Assembly: GCA_021324155.1 (NCBI GenBank)
Contig: JAJPJQ010000027.1
Span: forward strand, 1 to 64,000
DNA length: 64,000 nt
Direction of reading: 5' to 3'
DNA from: Pseudomonadota bacterium
GTDB taxonomy: Bacteria > Desulfobacterota > Binatia > UBA9968
The translations under genes were made by a program, and so were the position numbers. This document shows, piece after piece, positions 16,447 through 24,499 of this stretch; the first letter of the stretch is position 1; each line of letters starts with the position of its first letter. Under the pieces are notes generated by a model, which saw nothing but the letters and a program-made list of their open reading frames with translations, was not told the origin of the DNA and did no database searches.

Positions 16447-17316
16447 ATGCTGCAGGAGATATTTCTCGGAGAGAAGCTCAAATGGCCGGCGCCGTACCGC
16501 TGCGCGGTCAATCTGGTTTTCAACTACCAGGGCGCCGAGGGGCTTGAGCCGGATTCGAAGGGCCGCATCGACGCCGAGGAATACGCCCGCCGCGAATACG
16601 GGCCGCGCGTCGGCGTCTGGCGCGTGCTGCGTGTGCTCGAGAAGCACGACATCAAGGCGACGTTCGTCATCTGCGGCGCGCTCGCGGAGCGCTATCCCGA
16701 CTCCGTGCGCGCGATTCACGCGGCCGGGCATGACGTCGCCGGCCACGGCTACCACCACGAGAAGGCGTGGAAGCTGACTGAGCCGCAGGAGCTCGAGACG
16801 ATCACCAAGACAGTCGACGTGCTCGCGGGCCTCACCGGCGAGCGCATCAACGGCTGGCGCTGCTGTTTCCAGAGCCACGTGACGCCCGAGCTCGGTATCG
16901 GCCAGGGCTTTATGTGGAACAGCAACTCCTTCTCGCACGACCTTCCGTATCTGCTGAGAGACGGCGAGCGCATCATCGTCGAGATTCCGCGCCAGCCGTT
17001 CGGCGACATGTTCATCTTTCAGGGCGGAAAGACTGCCGATCCCGATGACGCGCTGTCGATCTGGAAAAAGTCGTTCGACACCTTCTACAAGGAGTCGAAC
17101 GACTTTCATACGTACTGCCAGTTCTCGCTGCATCCGTTCCTGGTCGGAAGGCCCGGACGCATCGAGGTTTTCGACGAGCTGATGACCTACGTGAAGAAGC
17201 ACGACGGCGTCTGGTTCGCGACCACCGAGCAGATCGCCAAGCGCGTGCTCGAATGCGCCGGCATCCAGCCGTCGCCGCGCGTGAGCTACGGCTCGCCGAC
17301 GATGGCGATGAAATAG
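16447..17316 (+). CDS. Polysaccharide deacetylase-family (NodB/PuuE-like) hydrolase
   Basis: The 289-residue protein has the NodB-like core: VGVWRVLRVLEKHDIKATFV, then ALAERYPDSVRAIHAAGHDV and AGHGYHHEK, which holds the two metal histidines. The first motif, normally TFDDG, reads VFNYQGAEG, so the usual catalytic and metal Asp pair is lost, as in some allantoinase-like PuuE relatives. It has no signal peptide, which favours a cytoplasmic amide hydrolase over cell-wall work. A GAGGAGG lies 6 bases upstream of the ATG. It sits between two paralogous binding proteins. The substrate is unknown. Confidence 0.82.
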   Translation: MLQEIFLGEKLKWPAPYRCAVNLVFNYQGAEGLEPDSKGRIDAEEYARREYGPRVGVWRVLRVLEKHDIKATFVICGALAERYPDSVRAIHAAGHDVAGHGYHHEKAWKLTEPQELETITKTVDVLAGLTGERINGWRCCFQSHVTPELGIGQGFMWNSNSFSHDLPYLLRDGERIIVEIPRQPFGDMFIFQGGKTADPDDALSIWKKSFDTFYKESNDFHTYCQFSLHPFLVGRPGRIEVFDELMTYVKKHDGVWFATTEQIAKRVLECAGIQPSPRVSYGSPTMAMK

Positions 17317-17343
17317 CGCCGCGCCGATTGTTATCGCAACTAA

Positions 17344-17372
17344 GGGACGGAGCCGCGCTGCGGCTCCGTCCC
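17344..17372 (+). terminator. Strong hairpin after the deacetylase gene
   Basis: GGGACGGAGCCGC (17344-17356) and GCGGCTCCGTCCC (17360-17372) form a perfect 13-bp stem with a three-base loop. The sequence after it is only moderately T-rich (GATTCCTTCC), so it may be an imperfect terminator or a 3' end stabiliser. Confidence 0.55.
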
Positions 17373-17435
17373 GATTCCTTCCTGACACGACCCGCACGCG
17401 CGGCTCGCTAAATCGTTTTTTTTCGAACAAAGCCT

Positions 17436-18158
17436 ATGAGTGAAATCGATGACCTCAAAGACAAGTTGAAGACGGCGACGCAGATTCTCCGCTGGGAGTT
17501 GGCGGACATGTGGGGGCACGTGAGCTGCCGTACTTCGCGCGGCACGTTTCTCATTCTGCCGCTCCGGCCGCCGATCGAGGAGGGCATTCCTGAGGACGAC
17601 GTGCTCGAGTTCGATCTCGAAGGCAACCTCCTCGGCGGCAAGAGAGACCTGCCCGAGGAGATTTTCTTTTTCACGACCGGCTACAAGGCGAGGAAAAACG
17701 TCGGCGCGATGATCCACTGCCATCCGCCGGTCGCGGTCTCACTCGTATCGACGGGCAAGAAAATCGTGCCGATCCACCAGCATTCGATCAAATTCGGCAG
17801 CAAGGGCGTACCGACGAGCCCATGGCTCTACGGCACGTTTCAGGAGGACGGCGAGCGCGCGATGAAGACGATGGGTGAGAGCTGCGCGCTGATGATCAAA
17901 GGCCACGGCGCCAACGTCGTCGGGGGCTCGGTGCAGGAGGCGTGCATGAATGCCGTCCACGTCGAGCGCACGGCGAAGATGCTCATGTGGGCTAACGGCG
18001 TCGGCAAGCCGGGGCCCATGCCGCCCGCGGTCGTGAAAAAATACGCGCTTGTCGAAGCCGAGCGCGCCAAGCGCCGCGGCGCGCGCCCGCCGCGCTCGCC
18101 GGAGTGGAACTATTACGAGCGCATGGTCAAGCGCGGCGAGCGCTGGAATGTATGGTAA
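17436..18158 (+). CDS. Class II aldolase/adducin-family protein
   Basis: The 240-residue protein shows the class II aldolase fold: WELADMWGHVSCR (N-terminal phosphate or carboxylate loop), then the zinc motif AMIHCHPP and the distal GHGANVVGGSVQEA with its metal His. Relatives are fuculose-phosphate aldolases, ribulose-phosphate epimerases and decarboxylases such as HMGA or OtnC type. The reaction cannot be assigned. It lies 22 bases upstream of the iron-type binding protein at 18181, in the same direction, and is likely co-transcribed with it. Confidence 0.85.
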   Translation: MSEIDDLKDKLKTATQILRWELADMWGHVSCRTSRGTFLILPLRPPIEEGIPEDDVLEFDLEGNLLGGKRDLPEEIFFFTTGYKARKNVGAMIHCHPPVAVSLVSTGKKIVPIHQHSIKFGSKGVPTSPWLYGTFQEDGERAMKTMGESCALMIKGHGANVVGGSVQEACMNAVHVERTAKMLMWANGVGKPGPMPPAVVKKYALVEAERAKRRGARPPRSPEWNYYERMVKRGERWNVW

Positions 18159-18180
18159 AGACCGACGAGGGATAATCATC

Positions 18181-19287
18181 ATGCGGCGATATAACGCGCT
18201 CGCGGCGATCGTCTGCGCATTTCTTTCTTTCGTCCTCCTGGAAACCGTCGCAGCGCAGAGCGATTGGGAGAAGGCGCTGCAAGCCGGCAGGGCCGAGGGC
18301 AAAATCACGATCGCGATTCCGCCGAGCGCTTCGCTCAGAAAAGAATTGGAGCCGCTGCTCAAGCAGAAGTTCGGCATCGCCGCCGAGCTCATCGTCTCGC
18401 GGGGCGCGGATTCTGCTGCGAAGATCGCCTCAGAGCTGCGCGCCGGCGTGCGCTCGACCGACGTCATCATCCAGGGAACGACCACCGCCATGTCGCTCCA
18501 GGACGAAGGTATGCTCGACGCGATTCCCATTTACATGATCCTGCCCGAGGTGAGGGATCCGAAGTACTGGTGGGGCGGACACATCTGGAACGACAACCTT
18601 AAGACGAACCGCTTTCTTTATTCTTTCGTAGCCAACGCCGGCACCGAGGGGCTTTTCTACAACACGGAAGTGGCGAAAGCCGAAGAGCTGCGCTCCTTCG
18701 ACGATCTGCTCAATCCAAAATGGAAGGGAAAGATCGGCCTGAACGACCCGCGCGTCGGCGGCTCCGGCATCTCGCTGTGGTCGTTCATGTGGGACGTGAA
18801 AGGCGAGGATTATTTACGCAAGCTCGTCCAGCAGGATCTATTCCTCAGCCGTAACCTGCGCCAGGTCGCCGAGGCGCTGGCGAAGAGCAAGCTCGCGGTG
18901 ACGATCGGCCTCGGCCACAGCGAGTACGAGCCGTTTATCAAGGCCGGACTTCCAGTGCGGGAGCTGCCGCGGCCGAAGGAAGGATTGCCCGCAAGCAGCG
19001 GCTACGGAGTGCTCGGTATCATCAAGGAGCCGCCGCACAAAGCCGCGACGATTGTTTTCGTCAACTGGTTCCTGAGTAAAGAGGGTCAGGAATTCTACGC
19101 GCGCGTCATGGAGCAGGCGACGCGGCGCCTCGACGTCGACACCAAATGGATGACGCAGGTCGGCGTCGAGGCCGCCAAAGACACCATGACCCTCGCGGAA
19201 TATCACCGTGTCCGCAACCACCTCGAAGACAAAGTCATCAACGTCCGCCGTCCCGCCGCGAAATTCGCCGAACAGATACTAAAATAG
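18181..19287 (+). CDS. Iron(III)-type ABC substrate-binding protein
   Basis: The ATG at 18181 gives a proper signal peptide (MRRYNALAAIVCAFLSFVLL, cleaved near VAA-Q). The frame is open further upstream but overlaps the aldolase gene. The protein is 368 residues and parallels the paralogue at 15240 throughout: WEKALQAGRAEGKITIAIPP, KYWWGGHIWNDN, LRSFDDLLNPKWKGKIGLND and VNWFLSKEGQEFYARVMEQA. Both lack neighbouring permeases. The pair probably arose by duplication around the deacetylase and aldolase genes. Confidence 0.85.
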   Translation: MRRYNALAAIVCAFLSFVLLETVAAQSDWEKALQAGRAEGKITIAIPPSASLRKELEPLLKQKFGIAAELIVSRGADSAAKIASELRAGVRSTDVIIQGTTTAMSLQDEGMLDAIPIYMILPEVRDPKYWWGGHIWNDNLKTNRFLYSFVANAGTEGLFYNTEVAKAEELRSFDDLLNPKWKGKIGLNDPRVGGSGISLWSFMWDVKGEDYLRKLVQQDLFLSRNLRQVAEALAKSKLAVTIGLGHSEYEPFIKAGLPVRELPRPKEGLPASSGYGVLGIIKEPPHKAATIVFVNWFLSKEGQEFYARVMEQATRRLDVDTKWMTQVGVEAAKDTMTLAEYHRVRNHLEDKVINVRRPAAKFAEQILK

Positions 19288-19315
19288 GCCCACGCACTAC
19301 GCCGGCGGCACCGCC

Positions 19316-19350
19316 GGTCACAAGACGGGGTCGTTTGTGTGACCCTTTTT
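19316..19350 (+). terminator. Rho-independent terminator
   Basis: GGTCACA (19316-19322) pairs with TGTGACC (19338-19344) and five T residues follow (19346-19350). It lies 29 bases after the stop of the binding-protein gene at 18181-19287. A second small GC hairpin (GCCGGCGG/CCGCCGG) precedes it. Confidence 0.6.
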
Positions 19351-19445
19351 ATCTTGACGGCGTTCGCCCGGCTATGAAATGGTCGGACAAATAAAGCCTT
19401 AATTTCCTGCACCGCTTCACATTCCGTCCTGGAGGTTAGGTTGTC

Positions 19446-22400
19446 ATGATCCCCCGCAGCCAGTACCGAAGACCTCGGTTTCCCGTTATAGCCTTCGCAT
19501 TGGTAGCCGCCCTCGCTTGGCCGCGGTATGCCAACGCCGTGATCCACAACTTCTATATGGAAGATGTGGCCCAACCCTGCGGTGATGCCGCCTTTGCACT
19601 CGTATATCCCATTTTTGGCTTCGCTGGCGTCGTACTATTAACCAAGAATGGGAAGGTCGTCGGTAGAACATTAACTTTGGGTGAATCTTTAGAATTTGTT
19701 ATTGACGACCTATGCGAAGGGCTAGAGAATCAGGGACTACACTCCGTGGGCCAGACGCGGCTCGCTGCCGTCGCGACGACCCCCGTAGACGCCGTTTTCG
19801 ACAACTTCAACGGTGACGGCAATCCCGACCTTGCCGTAGCCAATGAGGGCTCGAGCAATGTCTCTATTTTTCTCGGCAATTCCGATGGCACTTTCGGCCC
19901 GCCGACACTGTTTTCCACCGGCACCAGTACCAGTCCGCAGCACATCAAAGCCGGCGATTTCAACAAGGACAATAACATCGACCTGGTCACGGCGAACGCA
20001 AGCAATGTATCGCTGTTGCTAGGCGACGGACACGGAAACTTTCAAGCTCCGGCTTCAATCTCCCTTGGAGCCGCAGCCTCTCCGGCGGATGTCGCCGTCG
20101 GCGATTTCAATAAGGACGGCAAACTGGACCTCGCCGCCGCCGATTCTTCATCGCACGAAGTCGTGGTGCTGCTGGGCAACGGCAACGGCACTTTTGGTTC
20201 TACGACCAGATTCAATGTGAACCCGAATTTTCTGCTCTCGCTGGTGGTCGACGATATGGACGGCGACACCAATCCCGATATCATCACGCCCGGCTCTATC
20301 CTACTCGGCAACGGCAGCGGCGGTTTTCCGACCATAAAAGATTTCCCGGCTGGAGGTCTCGGCGGCAACCCGCTAACGGTGCGCACCGGCGATGTGAACG
20401 GCGACCATATACCGGACGTAGTGGTGCTGAGCGGCTCCAACAACATGGTTAGCGTCTTCCTGGGCAACGGCGACGGCACGCTGCAAGCGCCGCACCGCTA
20501 CGTCACCGGCAACCAGCCGAACGAGGTTTCCATCGTCGACCTCGACGGCGACGGGAAAGCCGATCTGCTCGTTTCACACGTTGGGGACGACCACTTATCG
20601 ATGTTCTTCGGCAACGGCAACGGCACGTTTCAGGGTGCGCCCGCATATTTCACCGATTCCAATCCATCGGGATTCGGCGGCTTCGACGCGGCGGTGGCGG
20701 ACTTCACCGGCGACAACATTCCCGATGTAGTCGTGGCGAACGGCGGCGACCTTGCGCTCCTTACCGGTCTCGGCGGCGGCGCGTTCGGCCCGCCGTCGGC
20801 GATCACGGGACTGGACGGCAATCGGGTCATCGCCGGCGATTGGAACCATGACAACAAGCAGGATCTCGCCTTTACCAACGGGGGCAACCCTTCGAAGCTG
20901 AAAGTCGCGCTCGGCGACGGCCAGGGCGGCTTCAACGCGCTGGCGCCCATCATTCTACCGGGACCCGACTCGAATACCGATTTTCTCACCTCGGCCTTGG
21001 TGAATAACGACACCATACCCGATCTGCTCGTCGCCAACACCGGCGCGAACAATATCTCTGTATTCTTGGGCGACGGTAACGGTGGGTTTGCATCCCCCGT
21101 GTCACAGCCCACGCTATCGGTGGGAGCGTTTCCCAACGGCATCGCGACGGGAGATTTCAACAATGACCAAAAGCTCGACCTGGCGATAAGCAATCGGGGC
21201 AGCTTTGTTACGCCGTTCACCGGCAGCCTGCAGTTTGCGCTCGGCAATGGCGACGGCACGTTCCAGACGCCGGTGACTTTACACGGTACTGTCAAGGCGG
21301 ATTCGGTGGTCGTCGCCGACTTCGACGGAAAAAATGGACCCGACATCGCCGCCGTTGTGGAAGGCCCGGAGTTCGACTGGGAGATCGAGGTCTATCTTAA
21401 CAACGGCAACGGTACTTTCCCGCAGACGCCGCTGAAGCTGGGCGTGACGCAGGACCTCGTGCACGATCTCCGCGTCGCCGATTTCGACCACGACAACATA
21501 CCGGATCTCGCGGTCTCGCTGGAGGGCACGAAAGGGGCGCTTTACCGCGGCAAGGGCGACGGCACCTTCGAGGCGCCGTTCTTTTTAGATCTGGGCGGCG
21601 ACGCAAGGATTGTGACCGCCGACCTGGACCAGGACTCTCTTCCCGATATCGTCGCACCCGCCGCCGGTACTATCGGCCTCATGGCGGTGCTGATCAATAT
21701 CTCCGATCAGGTGCCGACCGACGCCATCAATCTGTCCGTCAGTCCTTCACCCTTAAACTTCGGCAACGTTGCCGTCGGTCAGTTTGCTGATTTGCCGCTG
21801 ACGATCACCAACCAGGCCGCCTCCACGCAAACGTTGACGGTCAGCGTCGGCACGCTCGCGGCGCCGTTTTCCATTCAATCCGGCGGCGGGGCGATCAATC
21901 TCACCCCCGGCCAGTCGCAAATCGTCACGATCCGATTCTCGCCGACGGTGGCGGGACCGGCTTCGATCAACCTTTCGATCACGCACAACGCCACCAACCG
22001 GACGAGTCCGACAAGCGTGGTGTTGAGCGGAGCGGGCCTGGCGGCGGCCGGGCCGAATCTCGTCGTCTCGGCTTTGAGCGGACCTTCGACGGCGCAGCTC
22101 AAAGGCAAACTCGCGCTTTCCTACACGGTTCAAAATCAAGGGAACGCGAACGCGGGCGCTTTCAACGTCGGCTTCTACCTGTCGAGCGATAATGTCATCA
22201 CCTCGCAGGATACGCTCCTGGCGAGCAGCAAGGCCTTGAAAAACGGCCTTGCCGCGGGCGGGTCCACCGGCTCGACTCCATTGTCCATCACGCTGCCGAA
22301 AACAACGGCGCCGGGCTCCTATTTCATCGGCGCTATCGCCGATCCGGCGAATAAAGTCTCGGAAACGAACGAATCGGACAACACAAGGTCCTTTGCCATC

Positions 22401-22700
22401 ACTGTCTGCGCCGCAATGACGGCTCCGTCGCTGCAGACGCCGAAGAAGGGAGCGACCGGGGTTTCCACCACTCCGGCTCTGGACTGGTCCGATGTCAGCG
22501 GCGCATCGTCCTATGAAGTGCAACTGGCAAACGACTCGAAATTTAACAATATAGTGACGTCGCAGACCGGCCTTACGTCTAGCGACTGGACGGTCGCACC
22601 GCCGCTCGGCAGCGGCGCAACTTTATTCTGGCGCGTCAGGGCGGTCGGCCCCTGCGGTGCTGGACCGTTCAGCAAGGCGCTGAGTTTTAAGACCAATTAA
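19446..22700 (+). CDS. Large secreted FG-GAP/VCBS-repeat protein with CARDB and Ig-like domains
   Basis: The 1084-residue protein has a signal peptide (ending near RYANA, about residue 31). About twelve FG-GAP/VCBS repeats follow from residue 110 to 755, each with a calcium-type loop such as DFNKDGKLDLAAADSS followed by a VLLGNGNGTF-like strand. This predicts a beta-propeller or two. Next come a choice-of-anchor-D-like domain (near 775-870, NFGNVAVGQFADLPLTITN), a CARDB domain (near 875-990, YTVQNQGNANAG) and a fibronectin-like domain to the end. It is extracellular, probably adhesive or ligand-binding. A GGAGG precedes the ATG. I see no sorting motif at the C-terminus. Confidence 0.88.
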   Translation: MIPRSQYRRPRFPVIAFALVAALAWPRYANAVIHNFYMEDVAQPCGDAAFALVYPIFGFAGVVLLTKNGKVVGRTLTLGESLEFVIDDLCEGLENQGLHSVGQTRLAAVATTPVDAVFDNFNGDGNPDLAVANEGSSNVSIFLGNSDGTFGPPTLFSTGTSTSPQHIKAGDFNKDNNIDLVTANASNVSLLLGDGHGNFQAPASISLGAAASPADVAVGDFNKDGKLDLAAADSSSHEVVVLLGNGNGTFGSTTRFNVNPNFLLSLVVDDMDGDTNPDIITPGSILLGNGSGGFPTIKDFPAGGLGGNPLTVRTGDVNGDHIPDVVVLSGSNNMVSVFLGNGDGTLQAPHRYVTGNQPNEVSIVDLDGDGKADLLVSHVGDDHLSMFFGNGNGTFQGAPAYFTDSNPSGFGGFDAAVADFTGDNIPDVVVANGGDLALLTGLGGGAFGPPSAITGLDGNRVIAGDWNHDNKQDLAFTNGGNPSKLKVALGDGQGGFNALAPIILPGPDSNTDFLTSALVNNDTIPDLLVANTGANNISVFLGDGNGGFASPVSQPTLSVGAFPNGIATGDFNNDQKLDLAISNRGSFVTPFTGSLQFALGNGDGTFQTPVTLHGTVKADSVVVADFDGKNGPDIAAVVEGPEFDWEIEVYLNNGNGTFPQTPLKLGVTQDLVHDLRVADFDHDNIPDLAVSLEGTKGALYRGKGDGTFEAPFFLDLGGDARIVTADLDQDSLPDIVAPAAGTIGLMAVLINISDQVPTDAINLSVSPSPLNFGNVAVGQFADLPLTITNQAASTQTLTVSVGTLAAPFSIQSGGGAINLTPGQSQIVTIRFSPTVAGPASINLSITHNATNRTSPTSVVLSGAGLAAAGPNLVVSALSGPSTAQLKGKLALSYTVQNQGNANAGAFNVGFYLSSDNVITSQDTLLASSKALKNGLAAGGSTGSTPLSITLPKTTAPGSYFIGAIADPANKVSETNESDNTRSFAITVCAAMTAPSLQTPKKGATGVSTTPALDWSDVSGASSYEVQLANDSKFNNIVTSQTGLTSSDWTVAPPLGSGATLFWRVRAVGPCGAGPFSKALSFKTN

Positions 22701-22727
22701 CGTGTCAGTGTAGCCGATCAGCAAAGG

Positions 22728-23060
22728 CTAGAGAAGGTGCTCGAGGTCGATGTCGCCGATCTGCTTGATCGTCATGCCGCGTAGCGCGGATAGGACTGTT
22801 CCGATCTGCCGGCACGCTGCGGCGTCGTCGAGAATCAGACAGCCGACGAATTCGCTGTCGCGATAGTCCATGAATAGATAAATGCGGTTGTCGTGGGTCA
22901 TGGCCCCGGGCTCCTTGGGACCGACGACAGACGTGCGGACTTTTCTTAGAACCCCGGCCTCGCCGTGCGGCTGTTTGTCTTCGCCTTTCCCGGTCCATGT
23001 CCAGGTAGGCGGCCAAGTACGGATGCCGCGATGCGAGATTACTGGCATATCGCGCAGCAC
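22728..23060 (-). CDS. Small conserved-looking protein of unknown function
   Basis: The 110-residue frame starts at GTG (23060), or more likely at ATG (23048). Residues near 8-28 are rich in Trp and basic residues (GIRTWPPTWTWTGKG). A C-terminal alpha/beta segment follows, with RIYLFMDYRDSEFVGCLIL and LRGMTIKQIGDIDLEHLL. It has no signal peptide and no catalytic motif. A good promoter lies immediately upstream (23068-23095). I do not recognise the family with certainty. The structured C-terminus argues that it is a real gene. Confidence 0.65.
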   Translation of the reverse strand: MLRDMPVISHRGIRTWPPTWTWTGKGEDKQPHGEAGVLRKVRTSVVGPKEPGAMTHDNRIYLFMDYRDSEFVGCLILDDAAACRQIGTVLSALRGMTIKQIGDIDLEHLL

Positions 23061-23067
23061 GACTTGG

Positions 23068-23095
23068 TGAATATCGCAAAAAATATTTCTGTCAA
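23068..23095 (-). promoter_or_regulatory. Sigma-70 promoter giving a very short leader
   Basis: On the minus strand a perfect TTGACA (23090-23095) is followed after 16 bases by TATTCA (23068-23073). Transcription would begin near 23061, so the downstream gene would be leaderless from the GTG at 23060 or have a 13-base leader before the ATG at 23048. Confidence 0.5.
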
Positions 23096-23139
23096 TAGGG
23101 TGAAACCCCGGTCCTAATTTCGGCTTTCGGGGGGCGCGG

Positions 23140-23442
23140 CTAAGAATTGCCCGAAGAAATTAGCCGGCGGCGGGGTGGATTGGGGATGTGCTTTTTCGTC
23201 GGGGTCGCAAGGCGAACGCTTTCCCAGATTTCCGGCATCGCCTCCGGACAATGCGCCGCCGCGCATCGGAGCAGCGAGGTCGCCGTGAGTACGTTGCAGG
23301 TTACGAGTCTGATTTTATGCGGCCGTGGATGTGTCGAATAAATTTCGGCGGCGTTTTTTACCGCGACGCGGGCGGATGAGCGCGGCAGGTGATCGAGTAG
23401 TTGTTCCCACGATTTCGGATCCAGCCGAATTTTCACCTGCAT
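23140..23442 (-). CDS. Hypothetical 100-residue protein
   Basis: The protein starts MQVKIRLDPKSWEQLLDHLP and contains VAVKNAAEIYSTHPRPHKIRL and LRCAAAHCPEAMPEIWESV. It looks like a small alpha/beta or helical soluble protein with three cysteines. There is no clear ribosome-binding site and no known domain that I recognise. It lies 79 bases upstream of the small gene at 22728-23060 on the same strand. It is kept because its composition is protein-like and nothing lies opposite. Confidence 0.5.
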   Translation of the reverse strand: MQVKIRLDPKSWEQLLDHLPRSSARVAVKNAAEIYSTHPRPHKIRLVTCNVLTATSLLRCAAAHCPEAMPEIWESVRLATPTKKHIPNPPRRRLISSGNS

Positions 23443-23594
23443 GCGACCGAACGTTACGTCCGCGTGTATGAAGTGTCAAGAAAATTTTACAAAACGCGTG
23501 CTACTTTTGCGTTTACCGAAAATGTGCGCGCCTTGTCGAACTCATTTGCATGGGCAGTGCAAAAAATATCTCCCACGAGTGATTCCAGACAAGG

Positions 23595-23629
23595 CAAAGC
23601 CGTTCGTCCACGCGGGACGAACGGCTTTG
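23595..23629 (-). terminator. 15-bp perfect hairpin between minus-strand genes
   Basis: CAAAGCCGTTCGTCC (23595-23609) and its exact complement (23615-23629) form a 15-bp stem with a five-base loop. It lies 34 bases beyond the stop of the diiron-oxidase-like gene at 23663. No long T-run follows on either strand, so termination strength is uncertain. It could also be a mobile intergenic repeat. Confidence 0.5.
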
Positions 23630-23662
23630 CGGAATTAATAGGCGGCTGCCGTCAAGCGCTTC

Positions 23663-24442
23663 TTACAGCTTGATGCCTTTGTACCTTCTGTAGATGCCGT
23701 CGTAGAAGGTCGTCATCATTTGCACGGAGACGCGCGAGCAGTATTCGAGCGGCCAGCCGGCGCGCTCCTGCCCGTAGCCGTCCATCAGCGCGGCCTCGAG
23801 GATGCGCTGGTTGGTGCCACCATGCTCTTCGCTGAGGTCCGCTTCCTCGTGGATCTTGAAGTACTCCATCTGCTCTTTGCTGAGCCCGTACTTCGGTAGC
23901 CCTGCGCGGTAGTCCGCCGCAATGTGGCCGAAGATCTCCTCTTCGAGGTGAATCGCGTAGCACTCCGCGAGCGGCACGTCGATCCACGAGCGCACGAAGA
24001 AATCGACCAGGCCTCGCGCCTCCGGGATCAGCTCGCATTCGATCATCTCTTCCTTGCTTACGCCGAGCGCGGCGCCGAGCTTCAAGAGCACGCGCGCATG
24101 TCCGCCGAGGCCGGGCGTCGTGAACTCCTCGCCGATTTTCTGCGCGACCATGTCCTCGAGCTCGGGATGTCTTTTGAAGAACCCCACGAACTGGTGATAG
24201 ACGGTCGCCATGCCGGTGTTCACCTCGACGGCGAAGGCGTGCCAGTTCTTGACCCAGAACTGGAGATGGCCTTTTTCCAGCGTCCCAGCGCGCAGCTCGC
24301 GAAAATACGGATGGTTGCGGATCTCTTTTTCGTACGTGTCGAGCACGATCTGACGAAGAGCGGCAACTTTAGCTTTTGCTTCCTCTTGTGTCATTTTGAT
24401 ATGTTCGCTCATCTGGTGGAACCTATCGAAAGAGATTTCCAT
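23663..24442 (-). CDS. TenA/PqqC-like iron-containing redox enzyme (heme-oxygenase-like diiron oxidase)
   Basis: I choose the ATG at 24442 (AAGGGA 11 bases upstream), which gives 259 residues. The helical protein has EEFTTPGLGGH at 105-115 (candidate ligands Glu105 and His115, spacing x9 as in SznF), then AIHLEEEIFGH (Glu167-169) and FKIHEEADLSEEH (His198, Asp202, with Glu205 at the place usually held by His). Relatives include PqqC-like and SznF/CADD-like oxidases that use O2 on amino acids or fatty acids. It is divergent from the binding protein at 24500 with 57 bases between. It is more distant from the four paralogues at 38.5-42.4 kb. Confidence 0.8.
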   Translation of the reverse strand: MEISFDRFHQMSEHIKMTQEEAKAKVAALRQIVLDTYEKEIRNHPYFRELRAGTLEKGHLQFWVKNWHAFAVEVNTGMATVYHQFVGFFKRHPELEDMVAQKIGEEFTTPGLGGHARVLLKLGAALGVSKEEMIECELIPEARGLVDFFVRSWIDVPLAECYAIHLEEEIFGHIAADYRAGLPKYGLSKEQMEYFKIHEEADLSEEHGGTNQRILEAALMDGYGQERAGWPLEYCSRVSVQMMTTFYDGIYRRYKGIKL

Positions 24443-24499
24443 TGTCAACAATCCCTTATGGATTCGCGCCGCGATTCCAGGTAAGAGGAGAGAACAGCG

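Noticed and set aside
19446-22700. FG-GAP repeats read as a DNA tandem repeat array
   Set aside because: The repeats are at the protein level with divergent DNA; they are ordinary beta-propeller blades.
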